A DNA stretch of 64,000 nt, taken from Glycomyces amatae. Lineage in GTDB: Bacteria > Actinomycetota > Actinomycetes > Mycobacteriales > Micromonosporaceae. Location of the stretch: the NCBI RefSeq assembly GCF_020991375.1, contig NZ_JAJLQZ010000012.1:62001-126000 (forward strand), given 5' to 3'. The translations under genes were made by a program, and so were the position numbers. Under the pieces are notes generated by a model. That model was given only the letters and a program-made list of their open reading frames with translations. It had not been told where the DNA came from and searched no databases. The number at the start of each line of letters is the position of its first letter. Within the stretch, counting starts at the first letter, position 1. Positions 42,078-50,479 of the stretch are shown piece by piece.

Positions 42078-43590
42078 GTCGGCCTCCGGCCACGATGGTG
42101 TCGACGATGTGCTCGACGGTCCGCTCGGACTCGGACTCGAGCACGGCGATGAGCTCGCGGTCGCGCAGGACCGCGATCCGGTCCGAGAGGCGGGTGACCT
42201 CGTCGAGCTCGGCGGAGACGAACAGGACCGCCATGCCCTCGCCCGAGAGCTCGGCGACGAGCCGCTGGATGTCGGCCTTGGCGCCCACGTCGATGCCCCT
42301 GGTGGGCTCGTCGAGGATGAGCAGCCGCGGCTCGACGAGCATCCACCGGGCCAGGAGCACCTTCTGCTGGTTGCCGCCGGAGAGGTTCTTGACGGGCATG
42401 TCCGGGTCGGCCGGGCGGATGTCGAGCTTCTCGATGAACTCGGCGACGAGCCGGTCGCGGCGGGCCGCGGGCACCGACCGGGCCCAGCCGCGGGCGGCCT
42501 GCATCGCGAGGATCATGTTCTCGCCCACCGTCAGGTCCCCTACGAGCCCTTCGGTCTTGCGGTTCTCGGGGCAGAACGCGATGCCGCGCGCGGCGGCGGT
42601 GCGCGGGTTGTGCCCGCTCGCCTTCGCGCCGTCGAGGCGCAGCTCGCCGGAGTCGGCGCGGTCGGCTCCGGCGATGAGCCGGACGGTCTCGGTGCGCCCG
42701 GACCCGAGCAGCCCGGCCAGGCCGACGACCTCGCCGCGGTGGACGTCCAGGTCGTAGGGGGCGATGGAGCCCTTGCGGCCCAGGCCCGCGGCCGAGGCGA
42801 GCGGCGCCTCGTCGGCGACGCGGTGGCCGGCGACGGTGCGCTCGATCTGCTCCAGCTCGGCGGCCTCGCGGCCGAGCATGTGCCCGATGAGCTCGTTCTC
42901 CGGCAGGTCCGCGGTGGCCCACTCGCCGACGAGGCGGCCGTTGCGCAGCACCGTCATCCGGTCGCAGATCTCGTAGACCTGGTCGAGGAAGTGGGAGATG
43001 AACACCATCGCGGTGCCCTGCGCCGCGAGGCGGCGCATGACGCCGAGGAGCACCTCGACCTCGTCGCGGTCGAGCGAGGAGGTCGGCTCGTCGAGGATGA
43101 GGACCTTCGCCTCGACGTCGATCGCGCGGGCGATGGCGACGAGCTGCTGCATGGCGATCGAGTAGGACGACAGGGGCGCGGCGACGTTGAGGTCGAGCCC
43201 GATGTCGTCCAGGAGCGCCTTCGCCTTGCGGCGCATGGCGCGGAAGTCGATGAACGGGCCGCGGCGCGGTTCGCGCCCGGCGAAGAGGTTCTCGGCCACC
43301 GACAGGTTGTCGGTGAGGTTGACCTCCTGGTAGACGGTGGAGATGCCGGCGGCCTGGGCCGCGGCGGGGCCGTGGAACCCGACCGGTCTCCCGTCGAGGC
43401 GGATCCGGCCGGCGTCGGGGGCGTGGACGCCCGTGAGGACCTTGATCAGTGTGGACTTGCCGGCCCCGTTCTCCCCCATGACGGCGTGGATCTCTCCTGG
43501 CCTGAGGGTGAAGTCCACGCCGTCGAGGGCGCGGACACCGGTGAAGTCCTTCCTGATCCCGGTCATCTGGACGATCGGGTCGTCGGACAT
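42070..43590 (-). CDS. Sugar ABC ATPase with two nucleotide-binding domains, YtfR/RbsA type
   Basis: A 506-aa protein with two ABC domains. The first has GENGAGKST and LILDEPTSSLD; the second has the degenerate P-loop LLGSGRTET and NLSGGNQQKVLLARW, LLILDEPTRGID. This asymmetry is normal for RbsA-type ATPases. The gap to the upstream binding-protein gene is 104 nt and holds a hairpin that may lower expression of the membrane genes. Confidence 0.93.
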   Translation of the reverse strand: MSDDPIVQMTGIRKDFTGVRALDGVDFTLRPGEIHAVMGENGAGKSTLIKVLTGVHAPDAGRIRLDGRPVGFHGPAAAQAAGISTVYQEVNLTDNLSVAENLFAGREPRRGPFIDFRAMRRKAKALLDDIGLDLNVAAPLSSYSIAMQQLVAIARAIDVEAKVLILDEPTSSLDRDEVEVLLGVMRRLAAQGTAMVFISHFLDQVYEICDRMTVLRNGRLVGEWATADLPENELIGHMLGREAAELEQIERTVAGHRVADEAPLASAAGLGRKGSIAPYDLDVHRGEVVGLAGLLGSGRTETVRLIAGADRADSGELRLDGAKASGHNPRTAAARGIAFCPENRKTEGLVGDLTVGENMILAMQAARGWARSVPAARRDRLVAEFIEKLDIRPADPDMPVKNLSGGNQQKVLLARWMLVEPRLLILDEPTRGIDVGAKADIQRLVAELSGEGMAVLFVSAELDEVTRLSDRIAVLRDRELIAVLESESERTVEHIVDTIVAGGRHE

Positions 43591-43649
43591 GGGATTCGAC
43601 TTTCGTTGCGGTGCACCGGGGGCGGTGCGGCGGCTCAGGGGGTCGGAAG

Positions 43650-43681
43650 GCGTCCGGGCGGGCCTGGGCCCGCCCGGACGC
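43650..43681 (-). terminator. Intercistronic hairpin between binding-protein and ATPase genes
   Basis: A 14-bp stem with a CTGG loop. In ABC importers such hairpins protect or partly terminate the binding-protein message, giving an excess of the binding protein. Confidence 0.65.
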
Positions 43682-43694
43682 TCACTTCACGGAA

Positions 43695-44681
43695 CTAGAA
43701 CTGCCGGTTCGGCAGCTCGGCCTCGAACTGGGTGGCGTCGAAGACGCCCTCCTCGACGGGCGTGAACTTCTCGACGTCGTCGCCGTTCGCGACCTGCACC
43801 ACGACGTCCATCAGCTGCTCGCCGAAGACGGGGTTGCACTCGACGATGTAGTTGAGCTTGCCGTCGACGCCGGCCTGGAACCCGGCCTTGGAGCCGTCGA
43901 CGATGATGATCTGGATGTCCTCGCCGGGCTTGAAGCCGGCCTCCTCGATCGCCTGGATCGCGCCGAGGCCCATCTCGTCGTTGTGGGCGTACAGCAGGTC
44001 GATGCCGTCGAGGGCGTGGGTGGTGATGAAGGTCTCCATGACCGCCTTGCCCTCTTCGGCGGTGAAGTTGCCCGACTGCGAGTCGACCAGCTCGTAGTTC
44101 AGGCCCTCGGCGTCGAGGACCTCGAAGAAGCCGGCGTTGCGGTCGTTGGCCGGGGCCGAGCCGGTGGTGCCCTGGAGCTCGAGGATCTTCGTGCCGTCGG
44201 CGTCGTCGGCGAAGGTCTGGACGGCCCACTCGCCGGCGCTGCGGCCCTCCGCGACGAAGTCCGAGCCCAGCCGGGTCGTGTACAGGTCCTCGTCGGCGGC
44301 CTCGATCCCGCGGTCGGCCAGGATGACGGGGATGCCGGCGTCCTCGGCCTCCTGGAGCACGTCGGTCCAGCCGGTCTCGACCACCGGTGCCAGGACGATG
44401 ACGTCGACCTGCTGGGTGATGAAGTCGCGGATCGCGGAGATCTGCCGCTCCTGTTCCTGCTGCGCGTCGACGAACTTCAGCTCGGCGATGCGGTCGTCCG
44501 CCGCCGCGGCGTCCTGCACGGAGGTGGAGTTGGCGGTGCGCCAAGCGGACTCGGCGCCGACCTGGGCGAAGCCGACGACGAGGCCTTCGTCTGCGCCCCC
44601 TTCGCCGTCACCGCCGCCGCAGGCCGTGAGTCCGAAGAGGAGTGCGCCGGCGCCGATGCCGGCGAGAACTTTCTTGAGCAC
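43695..44681 (-). CDS. Sugar-binding lipoprotein, YtfQ/RbsB type
   Basis: A 328-aa periplasmic-binding-protein-fold lipoprotein. The lipobox is LTAC at about residues 23-26, after the KK start. YtfQ-like features are GFAQVGAESAWR, FVDAQQEQERQI, ILADRGI, and YAHNDEMGLGAI. The GTG at 44681 gives a proper lipoprotein signal and has AAAGGCG upstream; an earlier TTG at 44726 is unlikely. Its likely ligand is a furanose or similar monosaccharide. No sugar kinase or regulator gene is nearby. Confidence 0.9.
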   Translation of the reverse strand: MLKKVLAGIGAGALLFGLTACGGGDGEGGADEGLVVGFAQVGAESAWRTANSTSVQDAAAADDRIAELKFVDAQQEQERQISAIRDFITQQVDVIVLAPVVETGWTDVLQEAEDAGIPVILADRGIEAADEDLYTTRLGSDFVAEGRSAGEWAVQTFADDADGTKILELQGTTGSAPANDRNAGFFEVLDAEGLNYELVDSQSGNFTAEEGKAVMETFITTHALDGIDLLYAHNDEMGLGAIQAIEEAGFKPGEDIQIIIVDGSKAGFQAGVDGKLNYIVECNPVFGEQLMDVVVQVANGDDVEKFTPVEEGVFDATQFEAELPNRQF

Positions 44682-44734
44682 GGGGGGTTCGCCTTTCAGA
44701 AAGGTGGGGATTGTGAGGGTTTTCAATATTTACG

Positions 44735-44754
44735 TGAACGCATGTTACCGTTCA
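44735..44754 (-). promoter_or_regulatory. Inverted-repeat operator before the sugar importer
   Basis: TGAACG-N8-CGTTCA has perfect 6-bp arms and lies 53 nt upstream of the start of the binding-protein gene, in an AT-rich promoter region. A LacI- or GntR-type repressor is plausible. Confidence 0.5.
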
Positions 44755-44841
44755 TATCCTCACCCGTGCCACCGCTCCCGTCAAGCGAGAACGCCGCCGT
44801 AAAGGCGTAACGATTTCACAACGCGCCGAAAGGCTCCCTGG

Positions 44842-45423
44842 CTACTCGGCCGAGCCCCTCGGCCGCCACAGCACGTCCCCGCCCGGGTTCGCCCGCCGCG
44901 CGAGCACGAACAGCAGGTCGGAGAGTCGGTTGAGGTAGGTGACCGGCACCGCGTGCGTCGTGTCCGGCTCGGCCTCCAGGAGCGCCCACACCGAGCGCTC
45001 GGCCCGCCGCGCCACCGTGCACGCCTGGTGGAGCAGCGCCGCGCCGGGCGTGCCGCCGCGCAGGATGAACGAGCGCAGCGGCTCCAGGTCCGCGTTCGCC
45101 TCGTCGATCCACCCCTCCAGGCGGGTCACATAGGACTCGTCGATGCGAAGCGGCGGGTACTTCGGGTCCGGCGAGACCGGCGTCGAGAGGTCCGCACCGA
45201 CGTCGAACAGGTCGTTCTGGACCGCGAGGAGGACCTCCTGCATCGGTTCGCCGATCTCCCCGGCGTGCAGCGCGAGGGCCGCGCCGATGCACGCGTTGGC
45301 CTCGTCCACGTCGCCGTACGCGGCGAGCCGGAGGTGGGTCTTGGGGACGCGGGTGAAGTCGGCGAGGCCGGTCGTGCCGTCGTCGCCGGTCTTCGTGTAG
45401 ATCCTGGTGAGATTGACCGCCAT
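44842..45423 (-). CDS. PduO-type ATP:cob(I)alamin adenosyltransferase
   Basis: A 193-aa enzyme that makes adenosylcobalamin. Signatures are YTKTGDDGTTGLADFTRVPK (ATP loop), YGDVDEANACIG, FILRGGTPGAALLHQACTVARRAER, and LNRLSDLLFVLARRAN. A minus-strand -10 box TAGGGT (45431-45436) is 7 nt before the ATG, so the mRNA is leaderless. In mycobacteria this gene closely follows atpC and the DUF2550 gene in the opposite direction; here about 9 kb separates them. Confidence 0.94.
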   Translation of the reverse strand: MAVNLTRIYTKTGDDGTTGLADFTRVPKTHLRLAAYGDVDEANACIGAALALHAGEIGEPMQEVLLAVQNDLFDVGADLSTPVSPDPKYPPLRIDESYVTRLEGWIDEANADLEPLRSFILRGGTPGAALLHQACTVARRAERSVWALLEAEPDTTHAVPVTYLNRLSDLLFVLARRANPGGDVLWRPRGSAE

Positions 45424-45570
45424 GCCCACGACCCTAGCCGCTCCGCCCCGCGCGGTCGAGGACGCGGGGCGGCGCGCGCCAGCGACGGCCGCACCGGTGC
45501 GGGGGCGCCGCGTCCCTCGCAGATCCCGATGCGATTGACCCCCCGAGCCCGGACCGTATAGCCTCCCCCC

Positions 45571-46497
45571 ATGACACAAGTCGCGGTAATCGGTTCGGGA
45601 CTCATGGGCTCCGGAATCGCACAGGTCACAAGCCTCGGCGGTTCGGACGTCACGCTGATCGACACGGACGAGGGGGCCCTGGAGCGGGCGCTGGCGGCGA
45701 TCCGCTCCTCCCTCGACCGCTTCGTCGCCAAGGAGAAGACGAGCGCCGAGGACGCGGAGGCCGCGCTGGGGCGGATCACCACCGCCACCGGCCTCGAGGC
45801 CGCCGCCGGGGCCGAGATCGCCGTCGAGGCGGTCTTCGAGCGCCTCCCGGTCAAGCAGGAGGTCTTCCGGACGCTCTCGGCGGTCTGCGCCCCCGAGACG
45901 GTGCTCGCCACGAACACCTCCGCGATCCCGATCACGGAGATCGCCGCGGCCGCCACGCACCCCGAGCGCGTGGTCGGCACCCACTTCTTCTCGCCGGTCC
46001 CGATGATGCGGCTCTGCGAGCTCGTCCGCGGCCTCCACACCGGCGACGAGGCGCTCGCGAAGGCCCGCGCGTTCGCCGAGGCCGCCGGGAAGACCTGCGT
46101 GGTCGTCAACCGGGACGTCGCGGGTTTCGCGACGACGCGCCTCATCTGCGCGTTCGTCAACGAGGCCGCCCGGCTCGTGGAGGACGGCGTGATCTCCGCC
46201 GAGGACCTCGACACGGCGTGCCGCCTCGGCTTCGGGCACCCGATGGGGCCGCTCGCGACCGCCGACCTCACCGGCATCGACGTGATCACGCACGCGACCG
46301 AGAACATCTACGAGGACACCGCGGACCCGAAGTTCTTCCCGCCCGCGATGCTCCGCCGCCTCGTGGCGGCGGGCGAGATCGGCCGCAAGAGCGGCAAGGG
46401 CTTCTTCGACTACGAAGGGTTATCCACAGGCCTGTGGACGACGGAACGGCGCGGGCCGAGGCCCGCGCCGTTGCGCATGCGTCCTAGTTCGCGGTGA
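45571..46497 (+). CDS. 3-hydroxybutyryl-CoA / 3-hydroxyacyl-CoA dehydrogenase
   Basis: A 308-aa NAD-dependent enzyme. The nucleotide motif is GSGLMGSG, the catalytic His-Glu region is VGTHFFSPVPMMRLCEL, and the end of the fold is GRKSGKGFFDY. Homologues end near that point (~282 aa). Here the frame continues ~28 residues through a palindrome with a perfect DnaA-box sequence and through the terminator hairpin into the convergent gene, so the ancestral stop was probably lost. A -10 box TATAGC is 8 nt before the ATG. Confidence 0.92.
   Translation: MTQVAVIGSGLMGSGIAQVTSLGGSDVTLIDTDEGALERALAAIRSSLDRFVAKEKTSAEDAEAALGRITTATGLEAAAGAEIAVEAVFERLPVKQEVFRTLSAVCAPETVLATNTSAIPITEIAAAATHPERVVGTHFFSPVPMMRLCELVRGLHTGDEALAKARAFAEAAGKTCVVVNRDVAGFATTRLICAFVNEAARLVEDGVISAEDLDTACRLGFGHPMGPLATADLTGIDVITHATENIYEDTADPKFFPPAMLRRLVAAGEIGRKSGKGFFDYEGLSTGLWTTERRGPRPAPLRMRPSSR
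46420..46441. other. DnaA-box-like inverted pair inside the end of the dehydrogenase frame
   Basis: TTATCCACA (46420-46428) equals the DnaA-box consensus. TGTGGACGA (46433-46441) is a reverse-oriented near match. The core 46423-46438 is a perfect 16-bp palindrome. Confidence 0.45.
46445..46472. terminator. Hairpin terminator between convergent genes
   Basis: A 12-bp perfect stem (46445-46456 with 46461-46472) and a CGAG loop. It lies inside the extended dehydrogenase frame. Confidence 0.7.
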
Positions 46498-46900
46498 GGG
46501 TCGCGCGCGAGGGGGCGAGCACCTTCTCGCCTTCGCTGGTGACGGTCATCGCCAGTTCGACCGAGCGCCCGTCGAGCCGGCGCACCTTCGCCTCGACCTC
46601 GACGGTGGTGCCGCCGGCGGGCACGACCACGGGCTTGGCGAACCGCGCGGAGAAGTCGGTGAGGCGCGCGTCGACCCCGGCCCCGGCGGCCCATTCGAGC
46701 ACGGCGCGGGAGACCAGGCCCATCGTGTACATGCCATGGGCGATGACGTCGGGCAGCCCGGCGGCCTTCGCGGCGGCCTCGTCCTGGTGGATCGGGTTCT
46801 GGTCCCCGGAGGCGTCGGCGTAGGCGACGAGGTCCGCCCGGGTGACGGGGTAGGCCGTCGTGAACACGGTCTCGCCGACCGCGAGGGCGTCGAGGCTCAT
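46484..46900 (-). CDS. hadB: MaoC-like hydratase, HadB-like subunit
   Basis: A 138-aa hot-dog-fold (R)-hydratase. The catalytic motif is DASGDQNPIHQDEAAAKAAG plus LPDVIAHGMYTMG (Asp and His). With HadA it forms a heterodimeric 3-hydroxyacyl-ACP/CoA dehydratase. Its ATG overlaps the hadA stop. Order rpmG-hadA-hadB matches Rv0634B-Rv0635-Rv0636 in M. tuberculosis, but there is no hadC. Confidence 0.9.
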   Translation of the reverse strand: MSLDALAVGETVFTTAYPVTRADLVAYADASGDQNPIHQDEAAAKAAGLPDVIAHGMYTMGLVSRAVLEWAAGAGVDARLTDFSARFAKPVVVPAGGTTVEVEAKVRRLDGRSVELAMTVTSEGEKVLAPSRATLTAN

Positions 46901-47310
46901 GCGGGGTCTCCTTCCCCGGTCGCCGCCGCGACGAACAGGGTGGTCCACACCTCGGCTGCGAGCCCTTCGGCGTCGGTCACCTCGGTGCGCAGCGACAGGA
47001 GGTCGTTCCCGGCGACGGTCTTGATCGACTCGATCACCACGGCGCACGACACCGCCGCGCCCGCCCGGAGCTCCCGGTGGTACGCGAAGCGCTGCTCGCG
47101 GTGCAGGACGCGGCTCCAGTCGAGCCCGAACTCGGGGTCGTCGATGAGCCGCTCCGCCGCGGGCAGCGTGAGCGATATGAGGAATGTAGGGGGAACCGTC
47201 CCGTGGTCGTCCAGGCCCAGGGCCTGCGCGAAACGCGTCACCGCGTCAGCGGTGATCGACACCGGCTCGGTGGTCGGCAAGGACCGGCCCACATACGAAG
47301 TGTTGAGCAT
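46897..47310 (-). CDS. hadA: FAS1-like dehydratase subunit, HadA-like
   Basis: A 137-aa hot-dog-fold protein without the catalytic Asp-His pair, the structural subunit of HadAB. Features are VPPTFLISLTLPA, DWSRVLHREQRFAYHRELRAG, and LRTEVTDAEGLAAEVWTTLFV. It is the first gene after rpmG, with a 17-nt gap, and the start at 47310 matches family members. Confidence 0.9.
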   Translation of the reverse strand: MLNTSYVGRSLPTTEPVSITADAVTRFAQALGLDDHGTVPPTFLISLTLPAAERLIDDPEFGLDWSRVLHREQRFAYHRELRAGAAVSCAVVIESIKTVAGNDLLSLRTEVTDAEGLAAEVWTTLFVAAATGEGDPA

Positions 47311-47327
47311 GGCGCCGGGCGGTAAGA

Positions 47328-47495
47328 CTAGCGGGTCTCTTTGTGGACCTGCGAGGTCTTGCAGCGCGGGCAGTACTTCTTGAGCTCGAGCCGGTCGGGG
47401 TTGTTCCGCCGGTTCTTCTTCGTGATGTAGTTGCGCTCCTTGCACTCCACGCACGCCATGGTGATCTTGGGGCGGACGTCGGTAGCCTTGGCCAC
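47328..47495 (-). CDS. rpmG: 50S ribosomal protein L33
   Basis: A 55-aa ribosomal protein with both zinc-binding Cys pairs (CVEC and CPRC), so it is the zinc-containing C+ form. If a zinc-free paralogue exists it is elsewhere and would be under Zur control. The GTG at 47495 gives the standard N-terminus ([14 protein letters not shown]). Preceded by AGGAAGG. Confidence 0.96.
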   Translation of the reverse strand: MAKATDVRPKITMACVECKERNYITKKNRRNNPDRLELKKYCPRCKTSQVHKETR

Positions 47496-47594
47496 GATGA
47501 GTGCCTTCCTCTGATGGAACCCGCCGGTGGGCGGGTTCTCCCTGCAAAACAAAACGGCGACCAGCGTAACGCAGTGGTCGCCGTTTGCCAAAAG

Positions 47595-47666
47595 TAGCGA
47601 TGGGCAGGATCGAACTGCCGACACAACGATTATGAGTCGTTTGCTCTACCACTGAGCTACACCGCC
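47595..47666 (-). tRNA. tRNA-Met (elongator), anticodon CAT
   Basis: A 72-nt tRNA. The anticodon arm is AACGA-CTCATAA-TCGTT, giving CAT. The T-loop is GTTCGATCC and the acceptor stem has two G-U pairs (1:72 and 5:68). Its position next to rpmG-hadA matches the elongator tRNA-Met of mycobacteria. CCA not encoded. Confidence 0.95.
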
Positions 47667-47742
47667 GTGTGCCCACTGCCGCCAGATTGGCTCTGGGTGA
47701 GCAGTCCGACACCTGTTCGCTCGCGCTCCGAGGTGTCTCCGA

Positions 47743-47814
47743 GCCCCCTTACGGAATCGAACCGTAGACCTTCTCCTTACCATGGAGACGCTCTGCCGAC
47801 TGAGCTAAGGGGGC
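47743..47814 (-). tRNA. tRNA-Thr, anticodon GGT
   Basis: A 72-nt tRNA with acceptor GCCCCCT/AGGGGGC, anticodon arm TCTCC-ATGGTAA-GGAGA giving GGT, and T-loop GTTCGATTC. First in the order Thr-Met-rpmG-hadA on the minus strand. Confidence 0.95.
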
Positions 47815-47912
47815 GTTCGCGAGGCTTCCCTCGCGGCCTTGACAAGAGTACATGACGGCGGCCGGTCCGCCGAACCGGGCCCCGCCCTGCGGCGCGGGCC
47901 ACAGCGCCCTCC

Positions 47913-50444
47913 TCAGACCACCCGCAGGCGCGTCCGGTCCCGGCCCCCGCCCTGGCTGTCGAGCCAGGTCGCGAAGCGGTCGGGCGGCAGCGGGCGCGAG
48001 AAGTAGTACCCCTGGCCGACCTCGCACTCGAGGTCCCGCAGCTGCTCGACGGTCTGGTGGGCCTCGATGCCCTCGGCGACGACGCCGATCGCGAAGTGCC
48101 GGGCCAGGCCCAGCACGGCCTCCACGATCGCCCGGTCGTCGGCGTCGGTGGCCATGCCCTGCACGAACCTGAGGTCGATCTTGATCTCCTGGACCGGCAG
48201 CCGCCGCAGGTACGCCAGCGAGGAGTACCCGGTGCCGAAGTCGTCCACCGACAGCCGCACGCCCATCTCGTGGAGCCGGTCGAGCGCGGGCGCGAGCCGC
48301 GGCTCCCCCGCGACGACGTCGTCCTCGGTGATCTCGAACGTGAGCCGGTCGGCGGGGACCCCGTGCCGCTCCAGCAGGGCCGCGACCTTGTCGGGGAAGG
48401 TCGCGTCGGTGAGCGTGCGCGGCGACAGGTTCACCGCCATCGGCAGCGGCCCGTCCTCGCCGGCCCACTCGGCGGCGCGGCGCAGCGCCTCGTCGAGCAC
48501 GGTCTCGGTGAGCTGCCCCAGCTGCCCGGTGGACCCGGCGATGGGGATGAACTCCTCGGGGGCGACGAGCCCGAACTCGGGGTGCGGCCAGCGCACCAGG
48601 GCCTCGGCGCCCACGATCGCGCCGGGGCTGTCGAGGGCGCGGTCGAGCTTGACCTTCGGCTGGAAGTGCACTTCGAGCTCGCGGCGGTCGAGGGCCCGGC
48701 GCAGGTCGGCGGCGAGGCCGATGCGGCGCAGGCTCTCGGACTCGAGCCCGGCGTGGTAGAGCCGGACGCCGTCGGCGGCGCCCTTGGCCTGCCGGGTGGC
48801 GCCGTCGGCGCGTTTGAGCAGCTCGTCGGCGTCCGCGGCGAAGTCGGGGTGCGTGACCACGCCCACGGCGGCCGAGAGGCTCACGGCGACCCCGCCCACC
48901 TCGAAGGGCCCCTGGATCTCGCCGCGCAGGCGGCGGGCGCACTCGACGGCGTCCTCGGTCGAGGCCAGGCGGGTCTGGAGGATGAACTCGTCGGAGTCGA
49001 TGCGGCCGAGGAACGACCCGGCGGGCGCGTGCGCCTTGAGGCGGTGCGCGAACTCGACGAGCGCCGTGTCGCCGGCCTCGTGGCCGAGCGCGTCGTTGAT
49101 CTCGTGGAGTCCGTCCACATCGAACATGAGGACGGCCACGACCTCGCCGGGCACGGTGATCGACAGCGCCTCCTGGAGCGCGGCGAGCGACCGGCGGCGG
49201 CTGGGGAGCCGGGTGAGCGGGTCGTGGTAGGCGTCGTAGCGCAGCTGGTCGAGCAGGCGCTCGTTCTGGACGGCGATGCCGACGTTCGCGGCGATGGTCT
49301 CCATCAGCTGGAGGTCGGCGGGCACGAAGTGCGAGAGCTCGCCGCCGATGCGGTCGGCCACCGAGAGGCAGCCGTAGACCTCGTCGCCCGAGCGCAGCGG
49401 CACGAGCATGGCGCCGCGCAGCCCGGCGGCCTCCAGGACCTCGCGCTGCGCGCGCGTGCCGTTCTTGGGGCTGAGCAGCAGGCCCTTGCCGGAGTCCATG
49501 ACCTCGCGCTGGAGGTCGTCGGGGATCGGGTCGAGGTCGGTGAGCCCGGCGTCGTCGAGCGCGGAGGTGAGCCGGATGGGCGGGTAGCGCCCGGAGGCGG
49601 GGACCCACACGGTCGCCGACTCGGCCGAGAGGATGTCGCGCAGCCGCCCGAGCATCGCGTCGATGAGCCGGTTGGATCGCACCGAGTCGACCACCAGCTG
49701 CGTGAAGTCGTTGAGCTCGCGCAGGACGTGGCGCTGGCGGCGCAGCGCCATGTACGAGCGCGCGAGGTACACGAACGCGAGGACCACGAACCCGATGAGG
49801 ACGCCCGACCACATGGTGGCGTGCAGGAGCACCAGGAACATGACGCCCACGCACGCGCCGAGCACGGGCCCGACGAGGGTGAGCGCGAACCCGATCCAGG
49901 CCTTGACGACGCTGTCCCAACCCGACAGCGCGTACAGCATGATCGAGATGAAGACCGTGGTGACGATGCCGGTGATGACGATCGCCGAGACCAGCACCAG
50001 CCAGGTGCGCGGGTCGGAGACCGCGCCGACCCCGAGGTACCGCACGTACAGCACGGTGACCGTGGTGCCCGCGGTGATGAGGCCGATGTTGAACAGCGGC
50101 TTGAGGAGCCCGATGTCCTCGCGGACGTACCGCCAGCCGTAGAACAGCACGGAGGCGAAGCACTTGGTCGCGACCACCCAGAAGGGCGGCAGGTAGAACA
50201 GGGCGATGACCAGCGGGATGTCGGTGAGGTTGAACGCGATCCGCATGCCGCGGGCGTCGTGCTGGACCAGCAGGCCCTGGCACACGACGAACGCCGCGAC
50301 GAACGGGACGAGCTGGAGCACGGGGAAGGTCACGGGGGGCCCGAGGTAGGCCAGGCCGCCGATGCCGGCGGCGACCATGAACCCTGAGATCACGCGGGGC
50401 AGGACCCGGAACAGTACTGGGTAGCGGTCCCTGATCACCGGCAT
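47913..50444 (-). CDS. Membrane GAF-GGDEF-EAL protein, probable c-di-GMP phosphodiesterase
   Basis: An 843-aa protein. About seven N-terminal transmembrane helices (18-230) are followed by a short coiled segment, a GAF domain (about 245-400), a GGDEF domain (about 410-570) and an EAL domain (about 585-830). The GGDEF signature is degenerate (RIDSDEF), so cyclase activity is unlikely. The EAL residues are intact: EALVRW, the Glu of FEITED, DDFGTGYSS and IKIDLRFV. The prediction is c-di-GMP hydrolysis, perhaps controlled by the membrane and GAF parts. The ATG at 50444 is 35 nt after the end of the small secreted repeat peptide gene on the same strand. Confidence 0.9.
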   Translation of the reverse strand: MPVIRDRYPVLFRVLPRVISGFMVAAGIGGLAYLGPPVTFPVLQLVPFVAAFVVCQGLLVQHDARGMRIAFNLTDIPLVIALFYLPPFWVVATKCFASVLFYGWRYVREDIGLLKPLFNIGLITAGTTVTVLYVRYLGVGAVSDPRTWLVLVSAIVITGIVTTVFISIMLYALSGWDSVVKAWIGFALTLVGPVLGACVGVMFLVLLHATMWSGVLIGFVVLAFVYLARSYMALRRQRHVLRELNDFTQLVVDSVRSNRLIDAMLGRLRDILSAESATVWVPASGRYPPIRLTSALDDAGLTDLDPIPDDLQREVMDSGKGLLLSPKNGTRAQREVLEAAGLRGAMLVPLRSGDEVYGCLSVADRIGGELSHFVPADLQLMETIAANVGIAVQNERLLDQLRYDAYHDPLTRLPSRRRSLAALQEALSITVPGEVVAVLMFDVDGLHEINDALGHEAGDTALVEFAHRLKAHAPAGSFLGRIDSDEFILQTRLASTEDAVECARRLRGEIQGPFEVGGVAVSLSAAVGVVTHPDFAADADELLKRADGATRQAKGAADGVRLYHAGLESESLRRIGLAADLRRALDRRELEVHFQPKVKLDRALDSPGAIVGAEALVRWPHPEFGLVAPEEFIPIAGSTGQLGQLTETVLDEALRRAAEWAGEDGPLPMAVNLSPRTLTDATFPDKVAALLERHGVPADRLTFEITEDDVVAGEPRLAPALDRLHEMGVRLSVDDFGTGYSSLAYLRRLPVQEIKIDLRFVQGMATDADDRAIVEAVLGLARHFAIGVVAEGIEAHQTVEQLRDLECEVGQGYYFSRPLPPDRFATWLDSQGGGRDRTRLRVV

Positions 50445-50479
50445 CGCGTGTCGACCATGTCCTGGTGCTCCGGCGTCAG

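Noticed and set aside
47595-47666. tRNA-Ile2 (CAT anticodon with lysidine)
   Set aside because: The position between tRNA-Thr and rpmG-hadA and overall similarity to mycobacterial elongator tRNA-Met favour Met, though identity elements were not fully tested.
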